Origin: Streptomyces broussonetiae
GTDB taxonomy: Bacteria; Actinomycetota; Actinomycetes; Streptomycetales; Streptomycetaceae
Assembly (NCBI RefSeq): GCF_009796285.1
Contig: NZ_CP047020.1
Span: 1,736,001 to 1,800,000 of the forward strand
Reading direction: 5' to 3'
Length of the DNA stretch: 64,000 nucleotides
Below, piece by piece: positions 42,004 through 50,410 of the stretch. Each line of letters opens with the position of its first letter. Position 1 is the stretch's first letter. The notes beneath the pieces were generated by a model that saw only the letters and a program-made list of their open reading frames with translations, ran no database searches and was not told where the DNA came from. The position numbers and the translations under genes were made by a program.

Positions 42004-44778
42004 ATGGTGCACGTGGGTCCCGATTACCCTGCCGACCCGGGCATCCTGGGCAGATCGGTCGAGCTTTCCCGTCTCGAGGAGTTGCTCGGAGCGGTGGCCG
42101 GCACCGGTTCCCAGGTGCTGGTGCTGACCGGGGAGCCGGGAGCGGGCAAGAGCACCCTCGTCGACTGGACGGCCGAGCAGGGCAAGGCCCGCGGCCTGCG
42201 GGTGCTGCGTGTCCGGGGCAGCGAGGGCGAGGCCGGACTGGGGCTCTCGGGTGTCCATCAGCTCCTGCATCCGCTGCTTCCCGGCGACACACTGCCCGCC
42301 CAGCAACGGAAGGCTCTCGACCGCGCCTTCGGGCTGACGGCGGCGCCGGGCGAAGCGGCTCTCGACCAGCTGTCGCTGTGCATCAGCGTGCTCGCCCTCA
42401 TCGGCGACGCCGCCGCACACCGGCCCCTGCTCCTGCTGGTGGACGACGCCCAGTGGCTGGACTTCGGTTCGGTGGACGTGCTGGCCTTCCTCGCCCGGCG
42501 TCTGGAGGGCAAGCCGGTGGTGATGCTGGTCGCCGCCCGGGAGGATTCCGTGCCGGCCCGCTTCGACCGGGACTTCCCCCAGGTGACCGTGGGCCCGCTG
42601 AGCCGGGCCGCGGCAGGGCTGCTGCTGAACGCCCAGCCCGCCCCGCCCCGCGGCAGGGCTCGCACCCAGATCCTCCAGCAGGCCGCCGGCAACCCGCTGG
42701 CCCTGATCGAGCTGTGCAGGGCCCTGGCCCGGGGCCGGACCGGCACGGGTCAGGAGGGCGGCGCCGCCCTGCCGCTCACCGCCCGCCTGGAGAACCTGTT
42801 CGCCGCCGACCTCCCCGGGCTGCCCGAGCCCACGCGCGAGGCACTGCTCCTGGTGGCCGCTGCGAGCACCGGGCACCTGGCCGACCTGGTGCACGCCGCC
42901 CCGTCGTCGGACGTCGTCCAGGCACTTGCCCCCGCGGAGCGCGTCGGACTGGTGCGGATCGAGGACGGCCAGGTGCTGCTCCGCCACCCGCTGGTGCGCT
43001 CGGCCATCTACCACTCGGCCTCCTTCGCCGAGCGTCGCCAGGCCCATCTCGCCCTGGCCTCCGCTCTCGCCGGGGAACCGGACCGCCGTGCGTGGCACCT
43101 GGCCGCCGCGGCGACGGGTCAGGACGCGGAGGTCGCCGACGCCCTGGCGGAGAGCGCCGAGCGCGCCCGGGCCCGGGGCGGATTCGCGGCGGCCGCATCG
43201 GCACTGGAGCGCGCCGCGCAGCTGACCCCGGCACCGGAACTGCGTGCCCGGCGCCTGCTGATGGCCGCGCAGGCCGCCATGTTCGCCGGCCATCCGCAAT
43301 GGGTCGGCGAGATCAGCGGCCGGGTCGGCGACCTGACCGAGGACACCCGGTTGCGGGCGGAGGCCTCCCTCCTGGGCGGCTGGGCGCTGGGTGTGACGCT
43401 CCGTCACGAAGAGGCCTTGGCCCTGTTGTTCGCAGTAGCCGAACGCACGGCCGCTTCGGCACCGGACCTGGCACTGGGCACCCTGGCCACCGCCGCCACG
43501 TCCGTCTACAACTCCGGGACGGCGTTCCACCGGGCCGAACTGCGCCGGATCGGCGACCTGATCGACGAAACCGGCAATCCCGCCGCCCTCGCCTGGACCC
43601 GGGCGGCCGGCGACCCGCACAGTCAACGGGCCCGGCTCAGCGGGCTGTTGAAGGACGCGCTGGCCGCCATGTCGGCAGAGTCTCTGGAGGACCTCACGTC
43701 GCTCGGCGGCGCGACCTGGATCCTGGACGAGACGGAACAGGCCGTTCGCCTTCTCGGGCAGACCATGGACGTCATACGCCGCGCCGGCAGCGCGGGCACG
43801 AACGCAACCGTCTCGCAGGCGCTCGCTCTGGCCCTCTTCGAGAGCGGTTCGTGGACGGCAGCGCAGGAGGCGGCGGACGAGGCGTTCTGGATGGCGACCG
43901 AGGCGGGAGCCGACAACGTGACCCTGGGCTCCTGCATCCTCCAGGCCACCCTGCGCGCACTGCGGGGGGACCATGCGACCGCACGGACGCAGGCCATGGA
44001 AGCCGTACGGGGCGTGGACCTGCGCGGGTCCCTGAGCCTGCAGGTGAGGCACCGGCACGCCCTGGGGATGGCCGCGTTCGTCGCCGGGGACCACGCCGAC
44101 GCCTACGACCAGTTGCGGGCGACCTTCACCCGCGACTTCCGCCCCGCTCCTGTGCACTACCACGCCTCCGTCTACCACCTGGGCGACCTGGCCGCCGCGG
44201 CGGTCCGCGCCGGCCGGACGGACGACGCGCGTACGGTGGTGGAGGCCGTCGAGCACAGCATGGAACCCGACCGGTCACCGCGGCTGGCCGCCGTTCTGCA
44301 CCGGGCCGCCGCCCTGCTGAGCGACGCCGAGGACGCCGAGGCGCATTTCCGTGCCGCGCTCACCGACGCCGCCGCCGACTGCTGGCCCTTCGAGAAGGCG
44401 CTCGCCCAACTGGACTTCGGCGAGTGGCTGCGCCGGCACCGCCGCAGCGCCGAGGCACGCCCGCACCTCAACGCGGCGCTGGAGTGCTTCCAGCGGCTCG
44501 ACGCCCGGCCCTGGACCGATCGCACGGCCGCGGAGCTGCGGGCCGCGGGAGCCCCGACGGCAGCGACGACGGCCGCGAGTGCGGCGGACGTACTGACCGC
44601 GCAGGAACGGCAGATCGCCGAACTGGCCGCCCAGGGCCTGACCAACCGCGACATCGCGGCCCGTCTGTACCTCTCACCCCGCACCGTCGGCTACCACCTG
44701 CACAAGATCTTCCCCAAGCTGGGTGTCCGCGTCAGGGCCCAACTCCGCGACGCCCTCTCGCAGGATCCGCCGCAGTGA
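42004..44778 (+). CDS. LAL-type LuxR family ATPase regulator (copy 3)
   Basis: A 924-residue regulator with a canonical ATPase domain (Walker A TGEPGAGKST near residue 45, Walker B LLLLVDDAQWLD near 145), a long helical repeat region, and a C-terminal LuxR HTH (LTAQERQIAELAAQGLTNRDIAARLYLSPRTVGYHLHKIFPKL). The ATG at 42004 has GGAGGAG 6 nt upstream. Its HTH resembles that of the divergent copy 2, so the pair may be an old duplication and may regulate overlapping targets. Confidence 0.92.
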   Translation: MVHVGPDYPADPGILGRSVELSRLEELLGAVAGTGSQVLVLTGEPGAGKSTLVDWTAEQGKARGLRVLRVRGSEGEAGLGLSGVHQLLHPLLPGDTLPAQQRKALDRAFGLTAAPGEAALDQLSLCISVLALIGDAAAHRPLLLLVDDAQWLDFGSVDVLAFLARRLEGKPVVMLVAAREDSVPARFDRDFPQVTVGPLSRAAAGLLLNAQPAPPRGRARTQILQQAAGNPLALIELCRALARGRTGTGQEGGAALPLTARLENLFAADLPGLPEPTREALLLVAAASTGHLADLVHAAPSSDVVQALAPAERVGLVRIEDGQVLLRHPLVRSAIYHSASFAERRQAHLALASALAGEPDRRAWHLAAAATGQDAEVADALAESAERARARGGFAAAASALERAAQLTPAPELRARRLLMAAQAAMFAGHPQWVGEISGRVGDLTEDTRLRAEASLLGGWALGVTLRHEEALALLFAVAERTAASAPDLALGTLATAATSVYNSGTAFHRAELRRIGDLIDETGNPAALAWTRAAGDPHSQRARLSGLLKDALAAMSAESLEDLTSLGGATWILDETEQAVRLLGQTMDVIRRAGSAGTNATVSQALALALFESGSWTAAQEAADEAFWMATEAGADNVTLGSCILQATLRALRGDHATARTQAMEAVRGVDLRGSLSLQVRHRHALGMAAFVAGDHADAYDQLRATFTRDFRPAPVHYHASVYHLGDLAAAAVRAGRTDDARTVVEAVEHSMEPDRSPRLAAVLHRAAALLSDAEDAEAHFRAALTDAAADCWPFEKALAQLDFGEWLRRHRRSAEARPHLNAALECFQRLDARPWTDRTAAELRAAGAPTAATTAASAADVLTAQERQIAELAAQGLTNRDIAARLYLSPRTVGYHLHKIFPKLGVRVRAQLRDALSQDPPQ

Positions 44779-44957
44779 TCCGGTCACGGCCTCACCCCGG
44801 CCGCCCCGCGCGATGCCGGTGACGATGCCCCCACTGCACGCCCGGGTCGGTTCTCGGACCAGGATCCGGGTCATCCGCGGCCGTAAACCCGTCTGAACAC
44901 CGCTCAGCGCGCGCCCTGCCGTCACTTCGCGTGCCCGTGCACCTACCCTGTGCATCC

Positions 44958-45374
44958 ATGAGGGTCGGCCCGGAACACCGCGACCGCTGCTCCGTGGTGC
45001 GCACGGCAGCGGCGGTCGTGGTGCTTCTGGCCGCTCTGCTGCATGTGCTGGCGTGTGCGCACGGCCCGGCATCGCCCGCTGCGGCCGACTCACGTCCGGC
45101 CGCCGGTCCCGTCGTGGTGGCGGATGCGCACGGCGATTCCGGACAGGGACCGCACGAGCGGTGCTGTCACGCGGAGGAGCCGTCGATCCGGGCGCCGCGT
45201 GACATCGGCCCGACCGGACAGCCGGGGCCGGCGCCAGGGTACGGGGCCGTGCCCGTCAGCGCAGTCACCGCGCCTTCCGGACCCGTGGCCATGGCCGGTC
45301 GGCCCCCTGGCACCGCGGCCGACGATGCGCCGGTCGGCCGGTCTCTCGCACGCTTGGGTGTGTGGCGGACCTGA
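44958..45374 (+). CDS. Small secreted/membrane-anchored His-Cys protein upstream of cysK2-like gene
   Basis: A 138-residue protein. One N-terminal hydrophobic helix (VVRTAAAVVVLLAALLHVLACA, residues about 13-34) acts as signal or anchor; the rest is a disordered Pro/Ala/Gly-rich tail. A metal-ligand-like patch DAHGDSGQGPHERCCHAEE lies near residues 55-75. No enzymatic domain. It has the size and position, just before a CysK2-like gene, of the lpqS lipoprotein of the mycobacterial copper operon, but sequence likeness is limited to the general make-up. Start ATG at 44958 with a TACCCT -10-like box only 8 nt upstream; no clear ribosome site. Confidence 0.6.
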   Translation: MRVGPEHRDRCSVVRTAAAVVVLLAALLHVLACAHGPASPAAADSRPAAGPVVVADAHGDSGQGPHERCCHAEEPSIRAPRDIGPTGQPGPAPGYGAVPVSAVTAPSGPVAMAGRPPGTAADDAPVGRSLARLGVWRT

Positions 45375-45494
45375 TCGGCCGTCAGCCGGGCTCCCGCGTC
45401 GCGCACTCGGACCGGGGCACGGCGGCAGCCGACCACCTCCCCCTCGTCTCACGGCCGACAGCCCCGCGCTGCCCGGCCGCAGGAGAAACACACC

Positions 45495-46637
45495 ATGCAC
45501 CACCCTGCGCACACGCACACCCACACCCACAACCCCGTACTGCTCCCCGGACCCACCCGGCGGCCGATGCGGACACCGGCCGGTCTGGTCGGAGACACCC
45601 CCCTCCTGTGGATCGCGGAGCCCTTCACCGCCGCCGGGCGCGGCTTCTGGGCCAAGCTCGAAGGGCTCAACCCCGGCGGCTTGAAGGACCGTGCCGCCCT
45701 GCACATGGTGCGCGCGGCCCGCGCACGCGGGCAGTTGCGTCCCGGCGCCCGGATCGTGGAGTCCAGCTCGGGGACGCTCGGCCTGGGCCTCGCACTCGCC
45801 GGGTCCACGTTCGGCCATCCGGTCACCGTCGTCACCGACCCCGGTATGGAACCCCTGATGAGCGGCCTGCTCACGGCGTACGGAGCCGAGATCGACGCCG
45901 TCACCGACCCGCATCCGGTCGGCGGCTGGCAGCAGGCGCGTCTGCACCGGGTCGAGTGCATCCTGGCCGGGGATCCGGGCGCCTGGCACCCGAACCAGTA
46001 CGACAACCCGGACAACGTCGCCGCGTACGCCCCGCTCGCCCACGAACTGGCGGCCCAGCTCGACCGTGTCGACACGCTCGTCGTCTCCGTCGGCACCGGC
46101 GGCCACTCCGCGGGCACCGCCTGCGTGCTGCGCCGGCTCCACCCCGGCCTGCGCGTGGTCGGAGTCGACGCGACCGGTTCGACCATCTTCGGCCAGCCCG
46201 CCGCGCCCCGGCTGATGCGCGGCCTGGGCAGCAGCGTCCACCCCCGCAACGTCGCCCACCACCTGTTCGACGAGGTGCACTGGGTCGCCGCCCGGGAAGC
46301 CGTCTGGGCCGCCCGGCGCCTGGCCCGGGACCACTATGCGACCGGTGGCTGGAGCGTCGGCGCCGTCGCCCTCGTCGCCCGCTGGCTCGCCCGTACCCTG
46401 CCCGCCGGGAACCGCATCGTCGCCGTCTTCCCGGACGGGCCGCAGCGCTACGTCGGCACGGTCTACGACGACGCCTACTGCCGTACACACGGCCTGCTGG
46501 ACCACACACCCGCCGACGACCCCGACGAGATCGCCCACCCCGGCGAGCGGACCGTCACGCGCTGGACCCGCTGCGCCCACGTCGGCGCCCCGCTCGGCCA
46601 GGACGGCACTGCGCGGGCGAACGGAGCCGCCGGATGA
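45495..46637 (+). CDS. CysK2-like PLP-dependent cysteine synthase family enzyme
   Basis: A 380-residue fold-type II PLP enzyme. The PLP lysine is in [25 protein letters not shown] (near residue 61), the substrate loop is [17 protein letters not shown], and the phosphate-binding loop is [10 protein letters not shown] near 200. This block pattern matches the CysK2 (S-sulfocysteine synthase) branch rather than CysK/CysM, which have GSVKDR. The N-terminus is strikingly His-rich: [14 protein letters not shown], a potential metal site not needed for the fold. The gene ends in an ATGA overlap with an MFS transporter gene, so enzyme and transporter are made together. CysK2 uses O-phosphoserine and thiosulfate in mycobacteria; the substrate here is not proven. 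Confidence 0.85.
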   Translation: MHHPAHTHTHTHNPVLLPGPTRRPMRTPAGLVGDTPLLWIAEPFTAAGRGFWAKLEGLNPGGLKDRAALHMVRAARARGQLRPGARIVESSSGTLGLGLALAGSTFGHPVTVVTDPGMEPLMSGLLTAYGAEIDAVTDPHPVGGWQQARLHRVECILAGDPGAWHPNQYDNPDNVAAYAPLAHELAAQLDRVDTLVVSVGTGGHSAGTACVLRRLHPGLRVVGVDATGSTIFGQPAAPRLMRGLGSSVHPRNVAHHLFDEVHWVAAREAVWAARRLARDHYATGGWSVGAVALVARWLARTLPAGNRIVAVFPDGPQRYVGTVYDDAYCRTHGLLDHTPADDPDEIAHPGERTVTRWTRCAHVGAPLGQDGTARANGAAG

Positions 46638-47938
46638 GGCGCCTGGGGCAGCTGACCCGTTCCTTTCCCGCTCCAGCACGCCTGTTGATGGCCAACCAGT
46701 TCGCGATCAACCTGGCCTTCTACATGCTGATGCCCTACCTGGCCGCCCACCTCTCCCACGGACTCGGCCTGGCGGCCTGGGCCGTGGGGCTCGTGCTCGG
46801 CGTGCGGAACTTCTCCCAGCAGGGGATGTTCCTCATCGGCGGCACCCTCGCCGACCGCTTCGGCTACAAGGCCCCGATCATGGCGGGCTGTCTGCTGCGC
46901 ACGGTGGGCTTCGGCCTGCTCGGCTGGGTCGACGACCTGCCTGCCCTGATCGCCGCCTCCGCCACGACCGGTTTCGCGGGAGCCCTGTTCAACCCCGCCG
47001 TCCGCGCCTACCTGGCAGCGGAGGCCGGTGAGCGCCGCGTCGACGCGTTCGCCGTCTTCAACGTCCACTACCAGGCCGGGATGCTGCTCGGCCCCCTCGT
47101 CGGACTTGCCCTGCTGGCGGCGGACTTCCGCCTGGTGTGCACGACCGCCGCGGCCGTCTTCGCCGGGCTCACCCTGCTCCAGTGGCGGGCGCTGCCCGCA
47201 CGCGAGCGCCGGTCGGCCGGCGCCGCAGGAATCGGTGTGACCGCACAGTGGCGCTCCGTCGTGGCGAACCGGCCCTTCCTGCTGTTCGCCACGGCAATGA
47301 CCGGCTCCTACGTGCTGGCCTTCCAGGTCTACCTCGCCCTGCCGCTCGCCGCCGCCGACGCCCTCGGTTCCGGCGGTACAGCGGTGACCAGCGGCCTGTT
47401 CGTGGTCTCGGCATCCGTCGCCGTGGCCGGGCAGCTGCGCCTGACGGGATGGGCGAAGGAGCGGTGGCGCCCCGAACAGGCGCTGGTGCGGGGCCTGGTC
47501 GCGATGGGGTTCGCGTTCCTGCCGCTCGTGTTCGCCCCGCGCACCGCGCCCGCCGCGGTGCTCGGCGCGCTGCTGACGGCGGTCGTGCTCCTCGCGGCCG
47601 GTGCGGCGGTGGTCTACCCGTTCGAGATGGAGACCGTGGTCGCGTTGTCCGGGGACCGCCTCGTCGCCACGCACTACGGCCTCTACAACACGGTCTCCGG
47701 CCTGGGTATCACCCTGGGCAACCTGGGCGTCGGCGCGCTGTGGGACTTCGCGCTGCGGCACGGTGCCATGTGGCTGACCTGGACGGCGCTGACGGCCACG
47801 GGGGTGGGGTGCGCCGCGGCAGTGACCGCTCTGGCGCACGGCGGACGGCTGACGGTGCGACAGCCCGAGCCGGTCGCGTCCTGGATGCGGGGCCGTCCCT
47901 CCGATGCCGGGTATCCGGGTGACGGCCGCGCGCGGTGA
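46634..47938 (+). CDS. MFS transporter coupled to the CysK2-like enzyme (Rv0849-like)
   Basis: A 434-residue major facilitator with 12 predicted helices. Helix 1 region [24 protein letters not shown], the MFS loop [17 protein letters not shown], and a second half starting [18 protein letters not shown]. The sequence fits the MdtH-like drug/metabolite exporter group. It overlaps the CysK2-like gene (ATGA), the same arrangement as cysK2-Rv0849 in M. tuberculosis. It probably exports, or less likely imports, the enzyme's product or a thiol-metal complex. Direction and substrate are inference. Confidence 0.88.
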   Translation: MRRLGQLTRSFPAPARLLMANQFAINLAFYMLMPYLAAHLSHGLGLAAWAVGLVLGVRNFSQQGMFLIGGTLADRFGYKAPIMAGCLLRTVGFGLLGWVDDLPALIAASATTGFAGALFNPAVRAYLAAEAGERRVDAFAVFNVHYQAGMLLGPLVGLALLAADFRLVCTTAAAVFAGLTLLQWRALPARERRSAGAAGIGVTAQWRSVVANRPFLLFATAMTGSYVLAFQVYLALPLAAADALGSGGTAVTSGLFVVSASVAVAGQLRLTGWAKERWRPEQALVRGLVAMGFAFLPLVFAPRTAPAAVLGALLTAVVLLAAGAAVVYPFEMETVVALSGDRLVATHYGLYNTVSGLGITLGNLGVGALWDFALRHGAMWLTWTALTATGVGCAAAVTALAHGGRLTVRQPEPVASWMRGRPSDAGYPGDGRAR

Positions 47939-47964
47939 GACCACGGGCCGATTAAGGTGGTGCC

Positions 47965-48627
47965 GTGCTTGCCCCGCAGCCCGCCTCCCGCACAGCCGGT
48001 ACCCACCGGCGAGTGGTGCGTCCCGCTGTGCTGGTCGCGGTGCTGCTCGGCCTGTTCCTCATGCACGGCGGCCCGGCCGCGGCCAACGGCGGCTGCCACG
48101 GGGCCGCACCGGACGCGGCCGCCATGCCGTCGGCAGCGGACGCGACGGCCGGGACGGCCGACACGACCGGCGCGGCCACGGAGCACGTCGGCATGCGGTC
48201 GGCGCAGGAGCATATGGCCGGGGCCACGCACACGGTCGGCCTGCAGACGGTACCTGCCCGGATGGCCGCGGCTACGGCCGTGGCCCCCGAGGCGGCGCAC
48301 ACGGCCGTAGCCCCCAGCACCACACATACGGAGGTAGCCCCCGCCGCGGCAGCACCCGGTGCCCCCCGCGCGACAGCCGGCAATGCCGCCTTGCGTCCGC
48401 TCGAGGCCACCGCGCGGCCGGCCGAGGCCATGCGGGGCGAGCTGTGTCTGGCCACCACCACGACCCGCCCCGGAGTGCCGCCGCCGCCGTCGACCGCGGT
48501 CGCCTGCGCGCTCCCGGCGGCTGTCCTGCTGCCATGGGCCCGGCGGCCGTACGGCGAGGCACGTCACCGGGGCCCACCGGTCGGCGGGCGAGACCTCCTG
48601 CTCCAGGTGTGCGTGACGCGGACGTGA
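47965..48627 (+). CDS. Secreted Met/His/Cys-containing protein, LpqS/DUF6153-like
   Basis: A 220-residue protein. An N-terminal hydrophobic helix with Met-His end (AVLVAVLLGLFLMHGG, residues about 22-38) is followed by a long Ala/Thr/His/Met-rich region (MRSAQEHMAG, THTEVA). A C-terminal part has scattered Cys (ELCLATTTTRP, VACALP) and ends GGRDLLLQVCVTRT. The ending resembles that of mycobacterial LpqS (short tail with DLL...C), and the helix resembles DUF6153 proteins; both are tentative. GTG start with AAGGTGG upstream. No enzymatic fold. Probably a periplasm-facing metal-binding protein of the same operon. Confidence 0.55.
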   Translation: MLAPQPASRTAGTHRRVVRPAVLVAVLLGLFLMHGGPAAANGGCHGAAPDAAAMPSAADATAGTADTTGAATEHVGMRSAQEHMAGATHTVGLQTVPARMAAATAVAPEAAHTAVAPSTTHTEVAPAAAAPGAPRATAGNAALRPLEATARPAEAMRGELCLATTTTRPGVPPPPSTAVACALPAAVLLPWARRPYGEARHRGPPVGGRDLLLQVCVTRT

Positions 48628-48720
48628 GGTGTCCCCCGGGCTGTGGCGCCGTGCCACGGCCCGGCCGGGACCCACGTTCACTGCGCCGTGTGACGGCGCC
48701 CCACCTGGAAAGACACATTC

Positions 48721-49650
48721 ATGTCCAAGACCCCTGGCACGACTCGTCGTGTTCTCGCGGCAGCCGCCGCCACGGCGGCACTCGCCGTCACCCTGACCGC
48801 CTGCGGCTCCGCCTCCGGCTCCGACCACAGCTCCACCGCATCCGGAATGTCCGGCACGGAACACAGCGGCACGCCGTCCCCCTCCGCATCGGACGGCGAC
48901 ATGGCCGACATGCCCGGTATGAGCACCGCCGCCACCGGCAACGGACTCGCCGAGGCGAAGGACGGGTACCGGATGACCTCCGCCACCACCACCCTCGCCG
49001 CCGGCAGGGCGACCGGCTACCGCTTCGCCATCACCGGTCCGGACGGCAAACCGGTCACCGGCTTCGCCGTCGACCAGACCCAGCGGATGCACTTCTACGC
49101 CATCCGGTCCGACCTCACCGGCTTCCAGCATGTGCACCCGGTCATGGCCAAGGACGGCACCTGGACCGCACCGCTGGCCGCGCTGCGGCCGGGCAGCTGG
49201 CGGCTGTATGCCTCCTTCACCCCGGACGGCGGCCCGGGCAAGGGCGAGGACTTCGTCCTCAGCCGTACCGTGAAGGTGCCCGGAATGGCGATGACCACGA
49301 CCCTGGCCAAGGCGTCCGGCACCACCACGGTCGACGGCTACACCCTCACCGTCAAGGGCGAGCCGATGGCCGGCATGGCCCACCAGCTGACCGCCACTGT
49401 CACCAAGGGCGGCAAGCCGGTCACCAGCCTTCAGCCCTACCTGGACACCTACGCCCACCTGACCGCCTTCCACCAGGGCAACCTGGCCTTCGCGCACCTG
49501 CACCCGCAGACCAAGGTCGACGGCGACCACGGCGGACCGACCCTGACGTTCCACGCCGAGTTCGCCCAGTCCGGGAACTGGCGGCTGTTCCTGCAGTTCC
49601 GGACGGCCGGTCGACTGCACACGGCCGCGCTCACCCTGCACGTCGGCTGA
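48721..49650 (+). CDS. Met/His-rich lipoprotein with two HxHP repeat domains
   Basis: A 309-residue exported lipoprotein: signal RRVLAAAAATAALAVTLTAC with Cys at about 28 in a lipobox. A flexible linker carries Met/His metal-type motifs (DHSSTASGMSG, GDMADMPGMS), typical of copper-handling proteins. The body has two similar beta-rich units. The first contains LTGFQHVHPVMAKDGTW and ends in PGSWRLYASFTPDG; the second contains LAFAHLHPQTKVDGDHGG and ends in SGNWRLFLQFRTAG. The paired HVHP/HLHP motifs could bind metal. The gene is 93 nt after the previous one and ends before a strong terminator. Confidence 0.75.
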   Translation: MSKTPGTTRRVLAAAAATAALAVTLTACGSASGSDHSSTASGMSGTEHSGTPSPSASDGDMADMPGMSTAATGNGLAEAKDGYRMTSATTTLAAGRATGYRFAITGPDGKPVTGFAVDQTQRMHFYAIRSDLTGFQHVHPVMAKDGTWTAPLAALRPGSWRLYASFTPDGGPGKGEDFVLSRTVKVPGMAMTTTLAKASGTTTVDGYTLTVKGEPMAGMAHQLTATVTKGGKPVTSLQPYLDTYAHLTAFHQGNLAFAHLHPQTKVDGDHGGPTLTFHAEFAQSGNWRLFLQFRTAGRLHTAALTLHVG

Positions 49651-49682
49651 GCGCCCCGGCCTGACTGCGAGCAGTGCGGGTA

Positions 49683-49713
49683 CCGCCCGCGCCCGAGAGG
49701 GCGCGGGCGGTTT
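49683..49713 (+). terminator. Strong intrinsic terminator
   Basis: A perfect 12-bp stem (CCGCCCGCGCCC at 49683-49694, complement at 49699-49710) with a GAGA tetraloop, followed by TTT. It closes the metal-linked gene group before the DedA gene. Confidence 0.85.
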
Positions 49714-49728
49714 CGTGCCGGGCGAGCG

Positions 49729-50403
49729 ATGCTGGTGAGCGAGCAGCTTCGCGCAGAGGCCAGGAGGCGCACCCCGGTGATCGCCGTCAACCCGTTGAAC
49801 AGCGCCTCGGTGCTGGCCGCGTTCGGCGCGATCGGCGTCCTGGTGGTGATCTTCGCGGAATCCGGTCTGCTGGTGGTCGGCTTCGTCCTGCCGGGCGACA
49901 CGCTGCTGTTCCCGGCCGGCGTGCTGTGCGCCGGGACCGCGCAGCAGCCGCCCCGGCTGGCGCTGTGGCAGGTGCTGGTGTGCGCGGCCGTCGGGGCGGT
50001 GGCCGGCGGCCAGGTGGGGTACCTGATCGGGCGGCGCGGCGGACGGGCGCTGCTGGCGCGCACCTCCCGCCGGCGGGTGAAGGCCGCGGCAGCGCGGGCC
50101 GAGGAGCTGCTGGCGGGATACGGCTACGGAAAGGCGCTGATGATCGGGCGGTTCGTGCCGTTCCTGCGGACGGTCCTGCACCCCGTGGCGGGCGCGCTCG
50201 GGGTGCCCGTGCGCACCTTCACGCTGTGGCAGACCGTGGGCGGTGTGCTGTGGTCGCAGGCGCTCGTCCTCGCCGGCTACAGCCTGGGAGCGTCCGTCCC
50301 GCGGATCGACGACTATCTGCTGCTGCTGGTCGGCGCGGTCGTCGTCGTGTCGATGCTGCCGTTGCTGATCGAGGCATGGCGGACTCGACGGGAACGCCGC
50401 TGA
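49729..50403 (+). CDS. DedA family membrane protein
   Basis: A 224-residue DedA/VTT-domain protein with about five membrane segments. The family motifs are visible: ...FAESGLLVVGFVLPGDTLLFPAG (E and G-D-T), VGYLIGRRGGRALL and GRFVPFLRTVLHPVAGALGVPVRTFTLWQTVGGVLW (the R-F-x-P-x-R-T...G motif). DedA proteins act in phospholipid flipping and envelope homeostasis; some export toxic anions. Starts 16 nt after the terminator. It ends 7 nt before the convergent amidohydrolase. Confidence 0.9.
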   Translation: MLVSEQLRAEARRRTPVIAVNPLNSASVLAAFGAIGVLVVIFAESGLLVVGFVLPGDTLLFPAGVLCAGTAQQPPRLALWQVLVCAAVGAVAGGQVGYLIGRRGGRALLARTSRRRVKAAAARAEELLAGYGYGKALMIGRFVPFLRTVLHPVAGALGVPVRTFTLWQTVGGVLWSQALVLAGYSLGASVPRIDDYLLLLVGAVVVVSMLPLLIEAWRTRRERR

Positions 50404-50410
50404 GAGTGCC

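Noticed and set aside
44779..44957. Copper-regulator (CsoR/RicR) operator upstream of the metal-linked genes
   Set aside because: No clear TACCC...GGGTA palindrome; only a TACCCT -10-like box.
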